A stretch of 64,000 bases of DNA from Volvariella volvacea V23. Taxonomy: Eukaryota > Basidiomycota > Agaricomycetes > Agaricales > Pluteaceae. The translations under genes were made by a program, and so were the position numbers. Of this stretch, positions 24,710-36,319 are shown in pieces. Every line of letters starts with the position of its first letter. The stretch's first letter is position 1. The stretch covers positions 1,177,418 through 1,241,417 of the forward strand of contig KB722739.1 of the NCBI GenBank assembly GCA_000349905.1, written 5' to 3'. The notes under the pieces were generated by a model. It was not told the origin of the DNA. It saw only the letters and a list, made by a program, of their open reading frames with translations, and ran no database searches.

Positions 24710-27700
24710 ATGCGTGTCGCCAGCTCAGCCACAGCGCCGGCTCGGAGGCTCCTTGTTGGCAGAGGCGCTCGAGTTCCGGCGGTTCGTAGGTACCACGACG
24801 AGTCGTTTGGGTACCGCAAGCCCCGGCCCTACGTCTTTCCCGATTGTAAGTCTTTGCCCTCTTCCTCAACCTGGCTGTAAACCGCTCCCTCCTTCCCCGC
24901 AGACACCGATGCGCAGTTGGAGAACCGACACAAGAACGCGCCGCTGTTGCGTTACGTGGACTCTATGCGGACACATGGGCACCGCGCGGCGCGGATCGAC
25001 CCGTTGGATCTGATTCATAGAGAGGAGGTTGCGGCGCTGAATCCGGCACGGTATGGGCTTCACGACGAGAACCAAAAGTTCAATGTGAATGGTATACTGT
25101 GGACGAAGCCTGTTGCTATGCAGAGCGACGAGGAGGAGTGGTGGACGTTGGGGGAGATTACGCGTCATCTGAGGAATGTCTATGTCGGGAGGATTGCCCA
25201 TGAGGTGAGTTGCGGTCAGGTCCTCTGTTGATGCGATCTGATTGCTGGTCTAGTACATGCACTCTCCTTCGAAAACAGAACGCCTGTGGTTCTCCCATTT
25301 GCTCGAGTCCGAGTCCCTTGCTACGTCACCAGAGACCCAGCCCCTGTCCATCATCGACGACGCGAGAAAGCGCCACATCCACGGTCTCCTTGCGCGGAGC
25401 GAGGTCTTTGACAACTTCCTCCAGCTCAAGTTCCCGAATCTGAAGCGTGTAAGTCGTATCTAGAAGGGACGGCGGATACAGCTGACACATCCACACAGTA
25501 TGGCCTGGAGGGTGGTGAATCCATGCTACCCGCCCTCGACTCGTTGTTCTCCGCTGCTTCTTCGGGTTTGTCGAGCCAGATACACCCCTCACGCTGCATT
25601 CACTAACTCTCTTCTAGGTGGCGTCGAGCACATCATCATCGGTTCGTCCTCCAATCAATTAAACCAAAATATTCCCTCTCTCACCCGATACACACAGCAA
25701 TGCCGCACCGAGGCCGCCTAAACCTGCTCACGGGACTGCTGGAGTACTCACCAGCCGGGATGTTCCACAAGATCCGGGGCGGCTCCGAGATTCCAGAGGA
25801 ATACGGCGGTGAAGGCGACGTCCTCAGTCATCTTGGTATGCCCACGCTCACACTCACATTCTCCGTTTAGTATACCAAACGATGAACCCCTTTCAGCTGC
25901 TTCACCGATTCTGAACTACGGTGCTCCTAACCCGCTCAAGGTCTCCCTATTGCCGAACCCCTCTCACCTCGGTGAGTCTCCGTCGTGGACCTCACGGCGC
26001 CACGTAATGTAACCACGGGATACTGACACCGCTCTACGTGGCCAGAGGCCGCCAATCCCGTTGCACTTGGAAAGACGCGGGCGAAGCAATATGTGCTGCT
26101 CAAGGAATCGCCGCAGGACTGTGCGCTTGGAGATAAGGTTATGTGCGTTCAATTACATGGTGATGCGAGCTTCACGGGTCAGGGTATTGTTATGGAAGGT
26201 TTGGGTCTGAGTGAGTGTCGAATGGTGTAACGGGTTGTGTATGTGATATTCACCACCACCACCACCACCGGCGTGGATCAGGTAATCTGCCGCACTTTAC
26301 AAGTGGAGGAAGTGTACACCTCGTGGTTGAGTAAGTGGTAGTGGTCATTGTCCCTTCCTGATCATGAGCGTTGTTAATTTGCCTCCCCCCCTCTTTGATA
26401 GCAACAAGTGAGTTGTTCCGCCTCAGGCCTTCTTTTCAATGTAATAATACAATATGCTCCCAGTATCGGATATACTACTCCCGCTTCAATCGCCCGGTCC
26501 TCGCTCTACTGCTCTGATGTTGGTAAAATGATCAATGCCCCGGTTCTGCACGTCAATGGAGATCATCCTGAAGGTTAGTGTCAGTATCCAATCAATCCCT
26601 GCGAAAGCCAAGACCTTTTGTAGATGTCGTTCGAGCTATGGATATCGCGTTCCGGTACCGAAACTATTTCCGTAAAGTAGGTTGATTGCGCCGATTCTTT
26701 ATACGTAGCTGGGTCTGATTGTAATCCTTGTCAAGGACATCATCGTCGACTTGCTTGTCTACCGACGATGGTATGAGATCTCGACCGTGTTTTGCCCACA
26801 CGACTGACGTTCACCTTTTGCGCCGTGCGCCAAAACTTTCAGGGGGTAAGTCGTTTGTCGGTTCTGATCGTTGGGGATATACTCATGCAACCGCAGTCAT
26901 AACGAACTGGATCTGCCAAGTCTCACAAGTCCGCTGATGTACGAGCAAATCAACGCTCGTCGTTCAGTTCCCCAGCTCTACGAGCAGAAGCTCATCGTAA
27001 GCTCCCTTCGCTCCCCTTCCCTAGACAGACAGCTCCGCAAAACATAACCACAACTGACTGTATGCACCACAGGCGGAACAAGTCCTGACCGAAAACGACG
27101 TCACCGAAGTCCGATCAGGGTACAAGGCATACCTCGAATCTGAACTGGCCAAAACGGCGAGCTATGTTCCTTCAGCTGAGATCCTCAAGGGGCGGTGGGA
27201 GGGGAGTGTGTGGCCTACGTCGAAGAAGGCCGAGCATGCTCCCAAGACTGGTGTTGATACCGAGACTTTGAAGCACATCGGGACTGCGAGCGTTAATGTT
27301 CCAGACGGCTTTGTACGCTCTATCCCCGCCTCGACGGTTTCCCTCAACCCGACTCACACTCCCGCACTGTTAGGTCATCCACTCCAAGCTCCAGCGACAC
27401 GTCAAAAGCCGCCTGCAGAGCATCGAGTCCGGCTCCGGCATCGACTGGGCGTCCGCGGAAGCGCTGGCGTTTGGGTCGCTGATGGAGGAGGGGTATGATA
27501 TCCGGATTTCGGGGCAGGACGTCGGGAGGGGGACGTTTAGCCATCGACACGCCATGTTGGTTGATCAGAATACGGAGAGGGTGGTTGTTCCGCTGAATGA
27601 TGCGCTCGAGGCAGATGGAAAGCTGGAGCTTGCCAACAGTGAGTGTCGTTGCATGACCGGTGGTGGTGGTGGTGATATGCTGATTGGGTGATCGAAGGCT

Positions 27701-28802
27701 CGCTCAGTGAGATGGCGGTGCTTGGGGTATGTCACTTTGGTTTAGATGAGCTGGCGGGGTAGCTTATAGGAGCCTACAGTTCGAGTATGGTGCCAGCTGG
27801 GAACGACCAACACTGCTTCCGATCTGGGAGGCCCAATTCGGCGACTTTTTCAACGGTGCGCAGGTGATCATTGATACCTACGTCTCGTCGGCGGAATGTA
27901 CGTCGTGAATTCCTCTTCCACTGATACTTGAGCTCATCGGTGGACTGCAGCCAAGTGGCTGAAGCAGAGCGGCATCGTTTTGGCACTTCCTCATGGACTG
28001 GACGGTGCTGGACCGGAGCACTCATCTTCTCGTATTGAGCGTATGCTACAAGTAGGCGCTTGCGTTTATAGAAACGAGACGAAGTCTAACACTTTGTGGG
28101 TTTGTAGCTCACGAATGATAGGTATGACCCCAAAGACACCAATAACGTCAACATGCACGTCGTATTCCCAACCACCGCAGCCCAGTACTTCCACCTCCTC
28201 CGAAGACAAATGAAACGCAACTATAGGAAGCCCCTCGTCATTGCTTCTCCCAAAGGTCTGCTCAGGCTTGCGGTACGTGATCTCCCTGTGCACACTTGAT
28301 CACGCGGGTAAATTGACAATTCACGAACCAGGCCGCTTCGTCTTCACTCGCGGACATGCAACCCGGCACCTCCTTCCAACCCGTCCTGAACGACCCCCTC
28401 GCCTCCGCCACGCCCTCCACCGTCGACCGCGTCGTCCTCGTCTCCGGCAAACTCTACTACGAGCTCATCAAAGAGCGCAAGGCCCGCGGTTTGGACGACA
28501 AAGTCGCCTTCATCCGCATCGAAGAGATCTCTCCGTTCCCATTCAAAGAACTTGAAGACGCCTTGCTCTCGTACCGTAATGCGTCCGAGTTTTTCTATGT
28601 GCAGGAGGAACCGAGGAATCAGGGCTCGTGGACGCATGTGGACGCAAGGATGGGGGCGGTGTTTGAGGCGGTGGGGTTGGGGAGGGAGAGGAGGTTGACG
28701 TATGTAGGAAGGAGGGAGAGTGCGCTGCCTGCGCCTGGGATTGGAAAGATGTACGCAGCACAGCAAAAGGCCGTTTTGGAGAGTGCTTTTGAGGGACTAT
28801 GA
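24710..28802 (+). CDS. DHTKD1: 2-oxoadipate dehydrogenase E1, DHTKD1-like, mitochondrial
   Basis: Thiamine-diphosphate E1 subunit expected to decarboxylate 2-oxoadipate in lysine/tryptophan breakdown, in a mitochondrial dehydrogenase complex. Twenty-two exons join to 948 residues: 24710-24845, 24903-25204, 25254-25448, 25499-25565, 25618-25641, 25698-25835, 25897-25971, 26046-26210, 26282-26330, 26402-26407, 26464-26573, 26624-26676, 26736-26770, 26843-26845, 26897-26996, 27073-27312, 27374-27638, 27698-27726, 27780-27897, 27951-28051, 28108-28272, 28332-28802. An Arg-rich, acid-poor leader suits mitochondrial import. Key blocks are [33 protein letters not shown] (Asp352 of the cofactor motif), VVDNNIGYTT (Asn385) and [22 protein letters not shown] and [13 protein letters not shown] are closer to DHTKD1 than to the canonical 2-oxoglutarate E1 (KGD1), which is the alternative. 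Exons 10 and 14 are only 6 and 3 nt. The intron at 26211-26281 contains a (CAC)6 run. Confidence 0.93.
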
Positions 28803-28919
28803 ACACAATGATTATGTTCGAAACGCTTCTTTGTATTCATACAGTCACAGCTTACAGGCTTCTATTCTAACTTACATTTTTCGCTTCTGCGTTTACTGCT
28901 GAGACTCACTGACCGTTAT

Positions 28920-30865
28920 CTAAGGCATCTGCATCGGAATGGCCTCGAGGCGATGGAACCAGGCACCAGGATGTTGCGCGATCTTGTTCAACTTCCACCC
29001 AGCGCTAGCCAACAACTCTTCGTATTGAGGAACGGTGCGCTCCTGGGAGTTGCAGACGGTGTACATCTGTCACCACCAGCAAGATACAGGGGTGAGTGGA
29101 AAACAAGAGGGCAAGATCGAGAACTTACGGCCATATCCAAATAGTAGATATAATCCATCTGACCACCATAGTTCGCCAACAACGGGGCAGGCGCCTCTGC
29201 CATCTTGGATCCGGGGATCTCGGTGCCATCCCTGGATTTGGTGTTGTCGTGGCAGGCGTAGGGGATGAGACCCTCGAGCAGGATGAGCCGGGTGTGCGGC
29301 TGGGCCGAGTCGCGGAGGTTGCGGAGGATGACGCGGGCGTAGTTGTCGGACCAGTCGTGGACAATGTGCTTCATGAGGAAGATGTCGGCGTCCTTGTGCG
29401 GCTGTTTGGTGAAGAAATCGTGTGCTACGCGGGCGTGAGGTCAGCAAGCGGTTGTACGGATGTGTGGATGGGGAGGGGCGGACCTTCGAGCTTGACTCTG
29501 CCTGACTGGATGGCATCGGGGATCCTCTCTTGCCAAAGCTAAGACATAGGAAATTAGACGTGCTGCTGACGCTGGTGAAAGATAGTGGACACACCTTCTT
29601 GGCATCCTCGATGACATGAGGTAGGTCTTGAACGACAATATTCAAGTTCGGGAACCTCTCAGCCAGCCACCGAGATACACCACCAAGATTCCCACCGACA
29701 TCCACCACCACAGAGCCCTTCCGCAAACCGGCCCAATCAAATCCTGGGAGACAGTTATAGAAATGATGATGGGACTGGGAGATGCGCTCACCTTGCATTG
29801 GCACGTCGTAGGGCTGCATGTTGCTGGTACCAATCATGGCCGCGTTGAACTTGCGGCGGCTAGCGTCCCTTCCAGGACGGCTGAAGTATTCCCACATGTT
29901 CTTGGTCTTGGTCGCAGCAGTCCATGGGTTGTAAGTGTCTGGATCCCTAGCACGGTTGGCGGGCTCGGCAATGCACTCCCAACCGTAGGAAGCAGCTTTG
30001 AATAATTCATCTCCTCTGAGTCGAAGGTGAGTGAGGATTATATGAGCCAGAGAAATTGAGCCCACTGGAAGGATGCGAGGGCCGCCAAGCCGGCTCCGGC
30101 TTCATCATACTTGTGGTCTGGTCTAAATATGTTTTAGTGTTGAGCATGAGGAAGAGAGCTGATTACGAATACTGACGCGGCGGCAATTTCCTTGGTAGAT
30201 TTCCCAGAGTCCAACAAGGAAGACATCCTCGTGTTGGCGAACACGTTAGGTTCAACCTCACGATAGATGAAGTGAGTTGCGAGCATGCGGAGGAAGCGTG
30301 CTGTGAAGGTGATTCAGAACATAATAGGCGAACGGCGAGCGCGAAGCGGTACCAAGTGTGGGGGGATCTTGGCCATTCTGCTTGCAGATTTCCTTAACAT
30401 GCAGACCCTGCGGAGAGGCGTCAATTGAATTATTCAAGCCGGCATAAAGCCAAAATACATACCTTTCCTCCAGCCTCGCGTAAGATCTCTGTCACGTTAG
30501 ACTCGAGGCAGATTCGAAGAGCCATCGACTTCATAGCCTACACCGCGAAATGTCATTGGACTAATATTAAGTCAATGTCATAGAAAATGACGTACCGCAC
30601 AACTCGCGTTATAGATAGAGTGGTGAGGAGGAGTAACAATGGCATCCAACTGCTCTGCAGCTGCGCCAATTAAGGTGGCCGCTTCTGCAGCACTAGGATC
30701 AGACCTAAAGGCCTCGCTTTTGCGAGTGAACGGTTCGTCGATATCAGGAAGGGGAGTTCCATTGCGCACGCAGGTGGCTTCGAGGTCGTCGACGGCGTTG
30801 TTCATAATGTTCAAGAGCTGTCGAATTTGGAAAAGGGAATTCTGAGTGGTAGTTTTAGTCGACAT
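28920..30865 (-). CDS. SAM-dependent O-methyltransferase, COMT type
   Basis: Transfers methyl from S-adenosylmethionine to a hydroxyl of a small, probably phenolic or secondary, metabolite; the substrate cannot be read from the sequence. Ten exons join to 483 residues: 30865-30596, 30537-30463, 30407-30353, 30300-30177, 30122-30066, 30015-29792, 29743-29595, 29538-29484, 29424-29129 and 29066-28920. The N-terminal dimerisation/winged-helix part runs to about residue 160. The SAM site is VVVDVGGNLGG (residues 280-290), followed by NIVVQDLPHVI. The catalytic-base block is KHIVHDWSD, with His359 as the predicted base. The C-terminal LILLEGLIPYA and MDYIYYLDMAM blocks are normal for the family. 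Exon 5 ends at a GTGGGC donor. No neighbouring biosynthetic genes were seen, so membership of a metabolite cluster is not supported. Confidence 0.92.
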
Positions 30866-32014
30866 GATGGAGACTCCAGGCTTCTATCTAAGTTGGGATG
30901 CAAACAATCAGAGAGGTAACGCGTCAAGGAAGCCGTGACGACTTCCAGGTGGGCCTTTAAAGTCTAGTCGGCTGGAGGTTTGCGGAAGGCACGGCCGAGC
31001 CGACTGAAACATCGTTATTTGCGCATCGTCGGATCGCTAGGGAGGCAAAGGTGTTCTGTATTAGAAATCTGTCGAACCCACCGCAGACTTGACAGAGGAG
31101 TGGTGTTAATGAGGAGTCGCAAAGGGGTTGGGAGTCGGCACCGGCGTTCTTTTAAATCTGACACTCTCGAGGTAGCGACTACTTCTTCCAAGTAGCACCG
31201 TAGTAGTACATAAATGTCTTCTCTCATCCTCCACCAGTTTGCTTTTATTACTGACGCTTCTTGTCACAGTTCGGACTCGAGGTTCAAGTTCGTCGACTAC
31301 GAGAAGCCGGTAGGTGGTAGCGTATCGGTGGGCGGCAACGCATAAAAAGTCTCGGCTTTGATGTGGCTGGCATCCTTGGAATAGCCTGCCGATGTGGGTG
31401 ATACAAGAATAAAATGAGTACACCGTATACGCAGCCAATTAAATTAACCACAAATAACATCCTATTAGGATTACAGTTTATGTCTGTTGAACTCGGGGAT
31501 GACGCCGAGCATACATCCTTAGACCCTCCAACTTGAACAAAGTTCCACCTTGCACCGAAGAAAATAGGTCAAAATTAGCAGGAGCATGCGTTGATTTACT
31601 CAAAAATTGAAAGCCTGGGACATGCATCAGCTGAGGACGCTAAACACTGGGTTACGTGCGGGCTGTAGTACAACTCCGACAGCCCTTTCGTAGCAAACAT
31701 CCCCGATCCTCGATTAACAAATGGGTGATGGCACTTCCCGTGGATTGTACTCACGCTCGCCTTCCAGCCATCCTCTTAACGCATTGGATTAAGAAATATG
31801 ACACAACGCATCAACCTCGGCTGGGAGGAGAACCAAGCATGTTATTTGGTGATATTTGTACACAAAGGCATCCACCACATATCAAGTCGCCATCATAGTT
31901 TCCACATACCTGAGGCACTAAGTAAGTAGGTGCCTCTTCTATCTTTCTTAAGCCTTTGAGACTAGCCCAGCCTACTAACCAGAACGTCTGCAGAGATAGG
32001 GAATTAGGATTCTA
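30866..32014. other. Divergent intergenic region
   Basis: About 1.15 kb between the methyltransferase (-) and the zinc-finger gene (+). Only short open frames with no recognised family. Confidence 0.5.
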
Positions 32015-32938
32015 ATGCCATACATGCTAGAATCAAGTTGGTGTGAGCGCTGCCGACGACATTTCGTAAATGAGCGCGCTCTGCGTCAACACAAAGAGAA
32101 CTCGTCCATGCACTCTATGTGCTGTGGATTAGACTTCGAAACTGATGAGCAGATGATGCAGCATGCTATAGATCTGCACTATAGCTGTCTGTGGTGTGAC
32201 GAGTTCTGGTACGACGAAGAAGATCTGATAGAGCATCAAGATGAGGAACATGGGCGATGTGTCCCATGCAAGAGGGTTTTCAGAACGAAAGGAGCTTTGA
32301 CATCACATCTTCGTCGTTCTCCGAATCATTTTTATTGCAAAGACTGCAATCGCGAATTCCAAAGTCAAAGTAATCTCCATTCCGTGAGTCTATTTTCGCA
32401 TTTCATATGCCATCTAATTGCTAAGAAATTTAATCTACAGCACTTAAACTCGGAACACCATCGGCCAAAGAACGTTCCTTGTCTTCTGCAAGACCACTGC
32501 GATGCACTCTTCGTCTCCCATGCAGCCGTAATTTTACACTTGGAAGCTGGAACTTGTCCGTCAGGCGTAACGAGAAAGGTGCTCAATCGATTCGTCTATC
32601 TAAACGACAAAACGGGTGCGGTCACAATGCTATACGACTGGAAGGAATCTCGCAACATCGAGGATTGCTATTATCGGGTCGGTAGCAAGTGGAAGTGTGG
32701 TTTATGCCCTCGTACATTCAGTAACATGCAACAAGTCAAACAGCACCTTCAAGGCCCACGACACGAAGAGAAGATATTCTGCTGTCCCAACAAGAACTGT
32801 AAAACGGAATTTTCATCCCTTAGCGGCGTGTTTCAGCATATTGAAAAAGGGACTTGCGGCTCGTCGAGTGGTCGGGTTATTCAGAAGTTGTTGCGGACGG
32901 TTTTGAGGAATCCGGAAGACATGCTAGATTTGTTGTAA
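32015..32938 (+). CDS. C2H2 zinc-finger protein
   Basis: Predicted 288-residue protein after removal of one 57-nt intron (32384-32440, GTGAGT donor, CTACAG acceptor). The intron is in frame and stop-free, so retention would add 19 residues. Several C2H2 or degenerate C2H2 fingers are visible: CERCRRHFVNERALRQH, CLWCDEFWYDEEDLIEH, CVPCKRVFRTKGALTSH, FYCKDCNREFQSQSNLHSHL (completed by the splice) and CGLCPRTFSNMQQVKQH. A CCPNKNC finger follows near the C-terminus. Finger spacing is irregular, with a run of about 85 residues lacking regular fingers. This type is common in Agaricomycetes and is usually annotated only as a zinc-finger protein. Nucleic-acid binding is likely, but the target is unknown. 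Confidence 0.85.
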   Translation: MPYMLESSWCERCRRHFVNERALRQHKENSSMHSMCCGLDFETDEQMMQHAIDLHYSCLWCDEFWYDEEDLIEHQDEEHGRCVPCKRVFRTKGALTSHLRRSPNHFYCKDCNREFQSQSNLHSVSLFSHFICHLIAKKFNLQHLNSEHHRPKNVPCLLQDHCDALFVSHAAVILHLEAGTCPSGVTRKVLNRFVYLNDKTGAVTMLYDWKESRNIEDCYYRVGSKWKCGLCPRTFSNMQQVKQHLQGPRHEEKIFCCPNKNCKTEFSSLSGVFQHIEKGTCGSSSGRVIQKLLRTVLRNPEDMLDLL

Positions 32939-33196
32939 TACCCTCCTGTTGTGAATCAAAGTGTATTGCATTAACTTCATCCGTCGGAATAGCAAATATT
33001 ATATTTTCGGGAAACGTGCAAGATATATGATGTGCATCGGCCCAGTAGGTGATGGTAATATAGGACAGCCTTTACGCAAAAGAGCAAATAATTCCGGTCT
33101 ACGGCTCATTCAAGGTATCCAGTCTCGGCTCCTTCACTGGAAAACTTGTCTTAGCCCCTCTCCGCGACGTCGAAAGGAGATCCATGAAGACTCACC

Positions 33197-34177
33197 CTAA
33201 TAATCTAGTGGCCACTGAGGGAGATATCCATGTCGATGATTCATATCGGTGGGGCATAAGGTCAACGTTTTCACGCTCCAACTGCACTGGCGAAGGTATC
33301 GACTGAGCGTCCTAATATCCTCCTGTCGACCCTCCAACTTCAACTTGGCACCCGCAAAGTTAACTTTCCATTCATCCATCCACCTCATGGATACGTAATT
33401 CACATCATAATACACGCAACTCCAGCAAGAATACGTTTGAGCTCCTTTGACTGGGTGATCCAACCCCGCTTTCGTCTGAATAATCTCGATATTGACTTGT
33501 TGATTACTTAGGCTGACGGGGACGAAGAATACGTTGAGGGTGTTGAGAATGCGCGGTGTATCCATATTGATGAATTTGAAGTTGACTTCGTGGAGAGCTG
33601 GGAAGTAGTCATATCGGGTGATGGTGAGAAGAAGCCTTCGCATCGCCTCCATGATCTTCAACTCCGCTGCGTGCACTCTTCCAGCCATACAGTCCCCAAA
33701 ACCTTCGTCGCACCAAAAGTCTGGATCGTAATCATCGTCATACTTTAGAACGTCCGCGATGTCAAAATGAACGGTTAAAGCGAAGCACAAGTCAAAGGTC
33801 AACTGCGGTGCTCCGTTATAGCCGCTTTCACCGCCGCCAATCGAGATGCCGAGGGCATCGAGAGTTTGGTCGTTGGGTCGGCGGCGGCTATTGCTCAGTT
33901 TGGTCAAGAATACAGTGACGTACGACGGACACGGGATGTAGACACGTCTTGACTCGCAGGCGGCGGTATAATTCCTAAACATGGTGTTAACGAGGGGAAG
34001 CGTGGTCATGAGATGAACACGCTCCTCTGTGGTGCAGTTTGATGTCCATGCTGCCCAGATGAATTTTGTGAGGATGTGGGGGGATAGGTTAAGAGCGGAT
34101 TTGGTCGTGGTAGTCTGAGAGGGTAAATAGTTGGAAGGGAGAGAGAGACCGAGGGCGTTAAAGTTGGAGATAGTCAT
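33197..34177 (-). CDS. F-box-like protein, short form B
   Basis: Intronless, 326 residues. It is a paralog of the plus-strand gene at 17237 and shares its blocks in the same order: SPHILTKFIWAAW, TTEERVHLMTTLPLVNTMF, YIPCPSYVTVF, an Asp-rich loop, VNFKFINMDTPRILNTL, SCWSC and a WMDEWKVNF segment. The Asp-rich loop around residues 140-155 (DDDYDPDFWCDEGF) is longer than in form A. The two paralogs lie 16 kb apart in opposite orientation. Function is unknown beyond possible SCF substrate recognition. Confidence 0.7.
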   Translation of the reverse strand: MTISNFNALGLSLPSNYLPSQTTTTKSALNLSPHILTKFIWAAWTSNCTTEERVHLMTTLPLVNTMFRNYTAACESRRVYIPCPSYVTVFLTKLSNSRRRPNDQTLDALGISIGGGESGYNGAPQLTFDLCFALTVHFDIADVLKYDDDYDPDFWCDEGFGDCMAGRVHAAELKIMEAMRRLLLTITRYDYFPALHEVNFKFINMDTPRILNTLNVFFVPVSLSNQQVNIEIIQTKAGLDHPVKGAQTYSCWSCVYYDVNYVSMRWMDEWKVNFAGAKLKLEGRQEDIRTLSRYLRQCSWSVKTLTLCPTDMNHRHGYLPQWPLDY

Positions 34178-34228
34178 GGTGGTTGTAGCAGTTCAAGTGT
34201 TAGTGAGACTTGGAAGAGGGACTCGACG

Positions 34229-34236
34229 TATTTTAT
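34229..34236 (-). promoter_or_regulatory. GATAAAAT, possible TATA box
   Basis: On the minus strand, about 52 bp upstream of the ATG at 34177. Placement matches the TATA box of paralog A. Confidence 0.4.
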
Positions 34237-34917
34237 CCCTTTCAACGCATTGCCATAGGTAAATATGCTTAAAGTTTCTATCAGAGTGTTCGAATGCACA
34301 GCCGAGAGTAGAAGAGGGGTTCAAGGCGAGGGGATGCAGTAAGTAGCAAGTCGACTACATGAACGGGAATCAACGTACAACGCTCTGCAGTAGGGAGGAC
34401 ACCCAACATATCATGAACGAGCTTGATTTTGGTCAATACGTGTCAAAAACGAAAACTTTTCAAGGACACGAACTGTTGAACACAACATGCAGCAGAATAG
34501 GGGGTCAATGCAGACCGATACCCGTGATTGAACACCGAAAAGGAGCTGATGCTGCATGCACTCATGGAGGATGGTACTAAGACTGATATGTCAGCTACTT
34601 ACACGTACGGCGCAAGCCAATGTGTGATCGCTTAGCAAAGTAGCGGAGAGGCCATTAGACCCTACGCACGGTCATTATACATACGGAGCCGTAGCCCTCA
34701 CTGACTACGCTTAGTTGTGAAGCGCTCATGCCCCATGATTGTGCACTCCGTTACACGGTCTCGCTTACTTTGCCCGATACCTGCTGAAAATGATGAGTGA
34801 AATTGCGGATGGAGGACAAACTCGAAGTGCTTCAAGCCAAAGCCTTTTGTTCTAAACAAGGACAAACAACCCCCTCCTCTTTCTCCACCACCGCAAACGC
34901 TCTCGTCCTTTTGTGCA
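34237..34917. other. Divergent intergenic region upstream of BUB3
   Basis: About 680 bp without a recognised gene. A CT-rich stretch occurs at 34865-34890, just before the BUB3 start. Confidence 0.5.
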
Positions 34918-36319
34918 ATGGCTGGTTCGTGCGCATTTGCCCTTGCGTTATACCCGTAGACTGACTATGAGTATCAGAGGAAAACTTGGTTCTCCCATCA
35001 CCACCTTTCGACAGCATTTCTGCCGTCCGTTACTCCCCCACGAATCCAGATCAACTATTAGCTTCGTCTTGGGACACGGTCAGACGCTACGGCTTTGTTT
35101 GGCCTGAATCCTCCGCTGATACTTGGTTAGACAGTACGACTCTACGACGTAGGAGAAAAGGGTGTTAGGGAGAGTGAGGCTAGAGCAAAGTTTGATCACC
35201 GTGCCGCAGTATTAGCATGCTGCTGGTCGGACGGCGCTCATGGCTATAGCGGTTGTTTGGATACATCTGTTCGGGAGTACGTGTTTTCCTTGCGTTTCTT
35301 GTGAATGCTGGACTGAACCTTGCGTAGGCTCGACTTGACAAACGAAAAGATCCTCAACCTTGGCTCTCACTCAGATGCTGTTTCGGCTATAACCTACGCC
35401 CGTGAACAAAGTATGTGCATGCACCCTCACTTTTTGTCCTTTCACCTAAGTGAATTGAGGTTAGATGTCCTGATTACTGGTTCTTGGGATCGCACACTCA
35501 AGTTTTGGGATCCCCGCTCCAATCCTGCACTACAATCCTCATACGAAACTCCCGAACGAGTCTATCAAATCGACCAGGTTAACAACACCCTTGTCGTCGC
35601 GATGGCTAGCCGGCTATTCAATATCTACGATGTTCGAAAGATGGACGCACCGACACAACAAAGGGAGAGCAGTTTGAAGTACTTGACACGGTCTCTGGCT
35701 TGCATGCCTGGCGGTGAAGGTATGTGATTCCCTTAGCCCCATATGCTGTAGTCTCTTACACAATGCGTGAACTAGGCTATGCCACGGCATCAGTAGAAGG
35801 TCGAATTGCAGTTGAATACTTTGACCCCTCGCCGGCTGCTCAAGACAAAAAATACGCATTCAAATGCCATCGTCAGACGATTGACGATGTTGATCACGTG
35901 TGGCCTGTCAACGCGCTCGCGTTCCACCCCATGTTCGTACCACATCGCCATTCTATACCAAGCGCGTTGATCGCTCATGCACTCTTCTTTTCGTGAATAG
36001 CTATAGCACGTTTGCATCAGCTGGGTCGGACGGCACGGTGTCGATCTGGGACCACAAAGTCAAGAAGCGACTTCGTCAATATTCTAAATTCAACGGTCCT
36101 ATTTCTTCGCTCTCGTTCAACTGCGACGGAACGAAACTGGCTATCTCTGTGAGCTATACTTGGGATGAAGGCGAGGAGGGCTTGAGGACTGCAGAGCGAC
36201 CAGCAATTATTGTTAAGAAGCTTGGAGATGAGGTCAAAGTAAGCTTGTCTTTTTTCAACATGTCGTTCGATAGTGACCGTATTTTGTTTATCTAGCCAAA
36301 GGGATGGCATGGAAACTGA
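34918..36319 (+). CDS. BUB3: Spindle-checkpoint WD40 protein Bub3
   Basis: WD40 propeller that recruits Bub1 and BubR1/Mad3 to kinetochores. Eight exons join to 336 residues: 34918-34924, 34978-35078, 35131-35276, 35328-35410, 35465-35719, 35776-35932, 36001-36238 and 36296-36319. The first coding exon is only 7 nt (ATG GCT G). Spliced, the protein opens [20 protein letters not shown], the conserved Bub3 start, and continues [21 protein letters not shown]. Further WD signatures are [64 protein letters not shown] and [21 protein letters not shown]. Introns 1 and 6 start GTTCGT. The related propeller Rae1/Gle2 is the alternative, but the SPPFDSIS opening and [13 protein letters not shown] block fit Bub3 better. 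Downstream flanking sequence takes part in the local duplications described separately. Confidence 0.93.
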
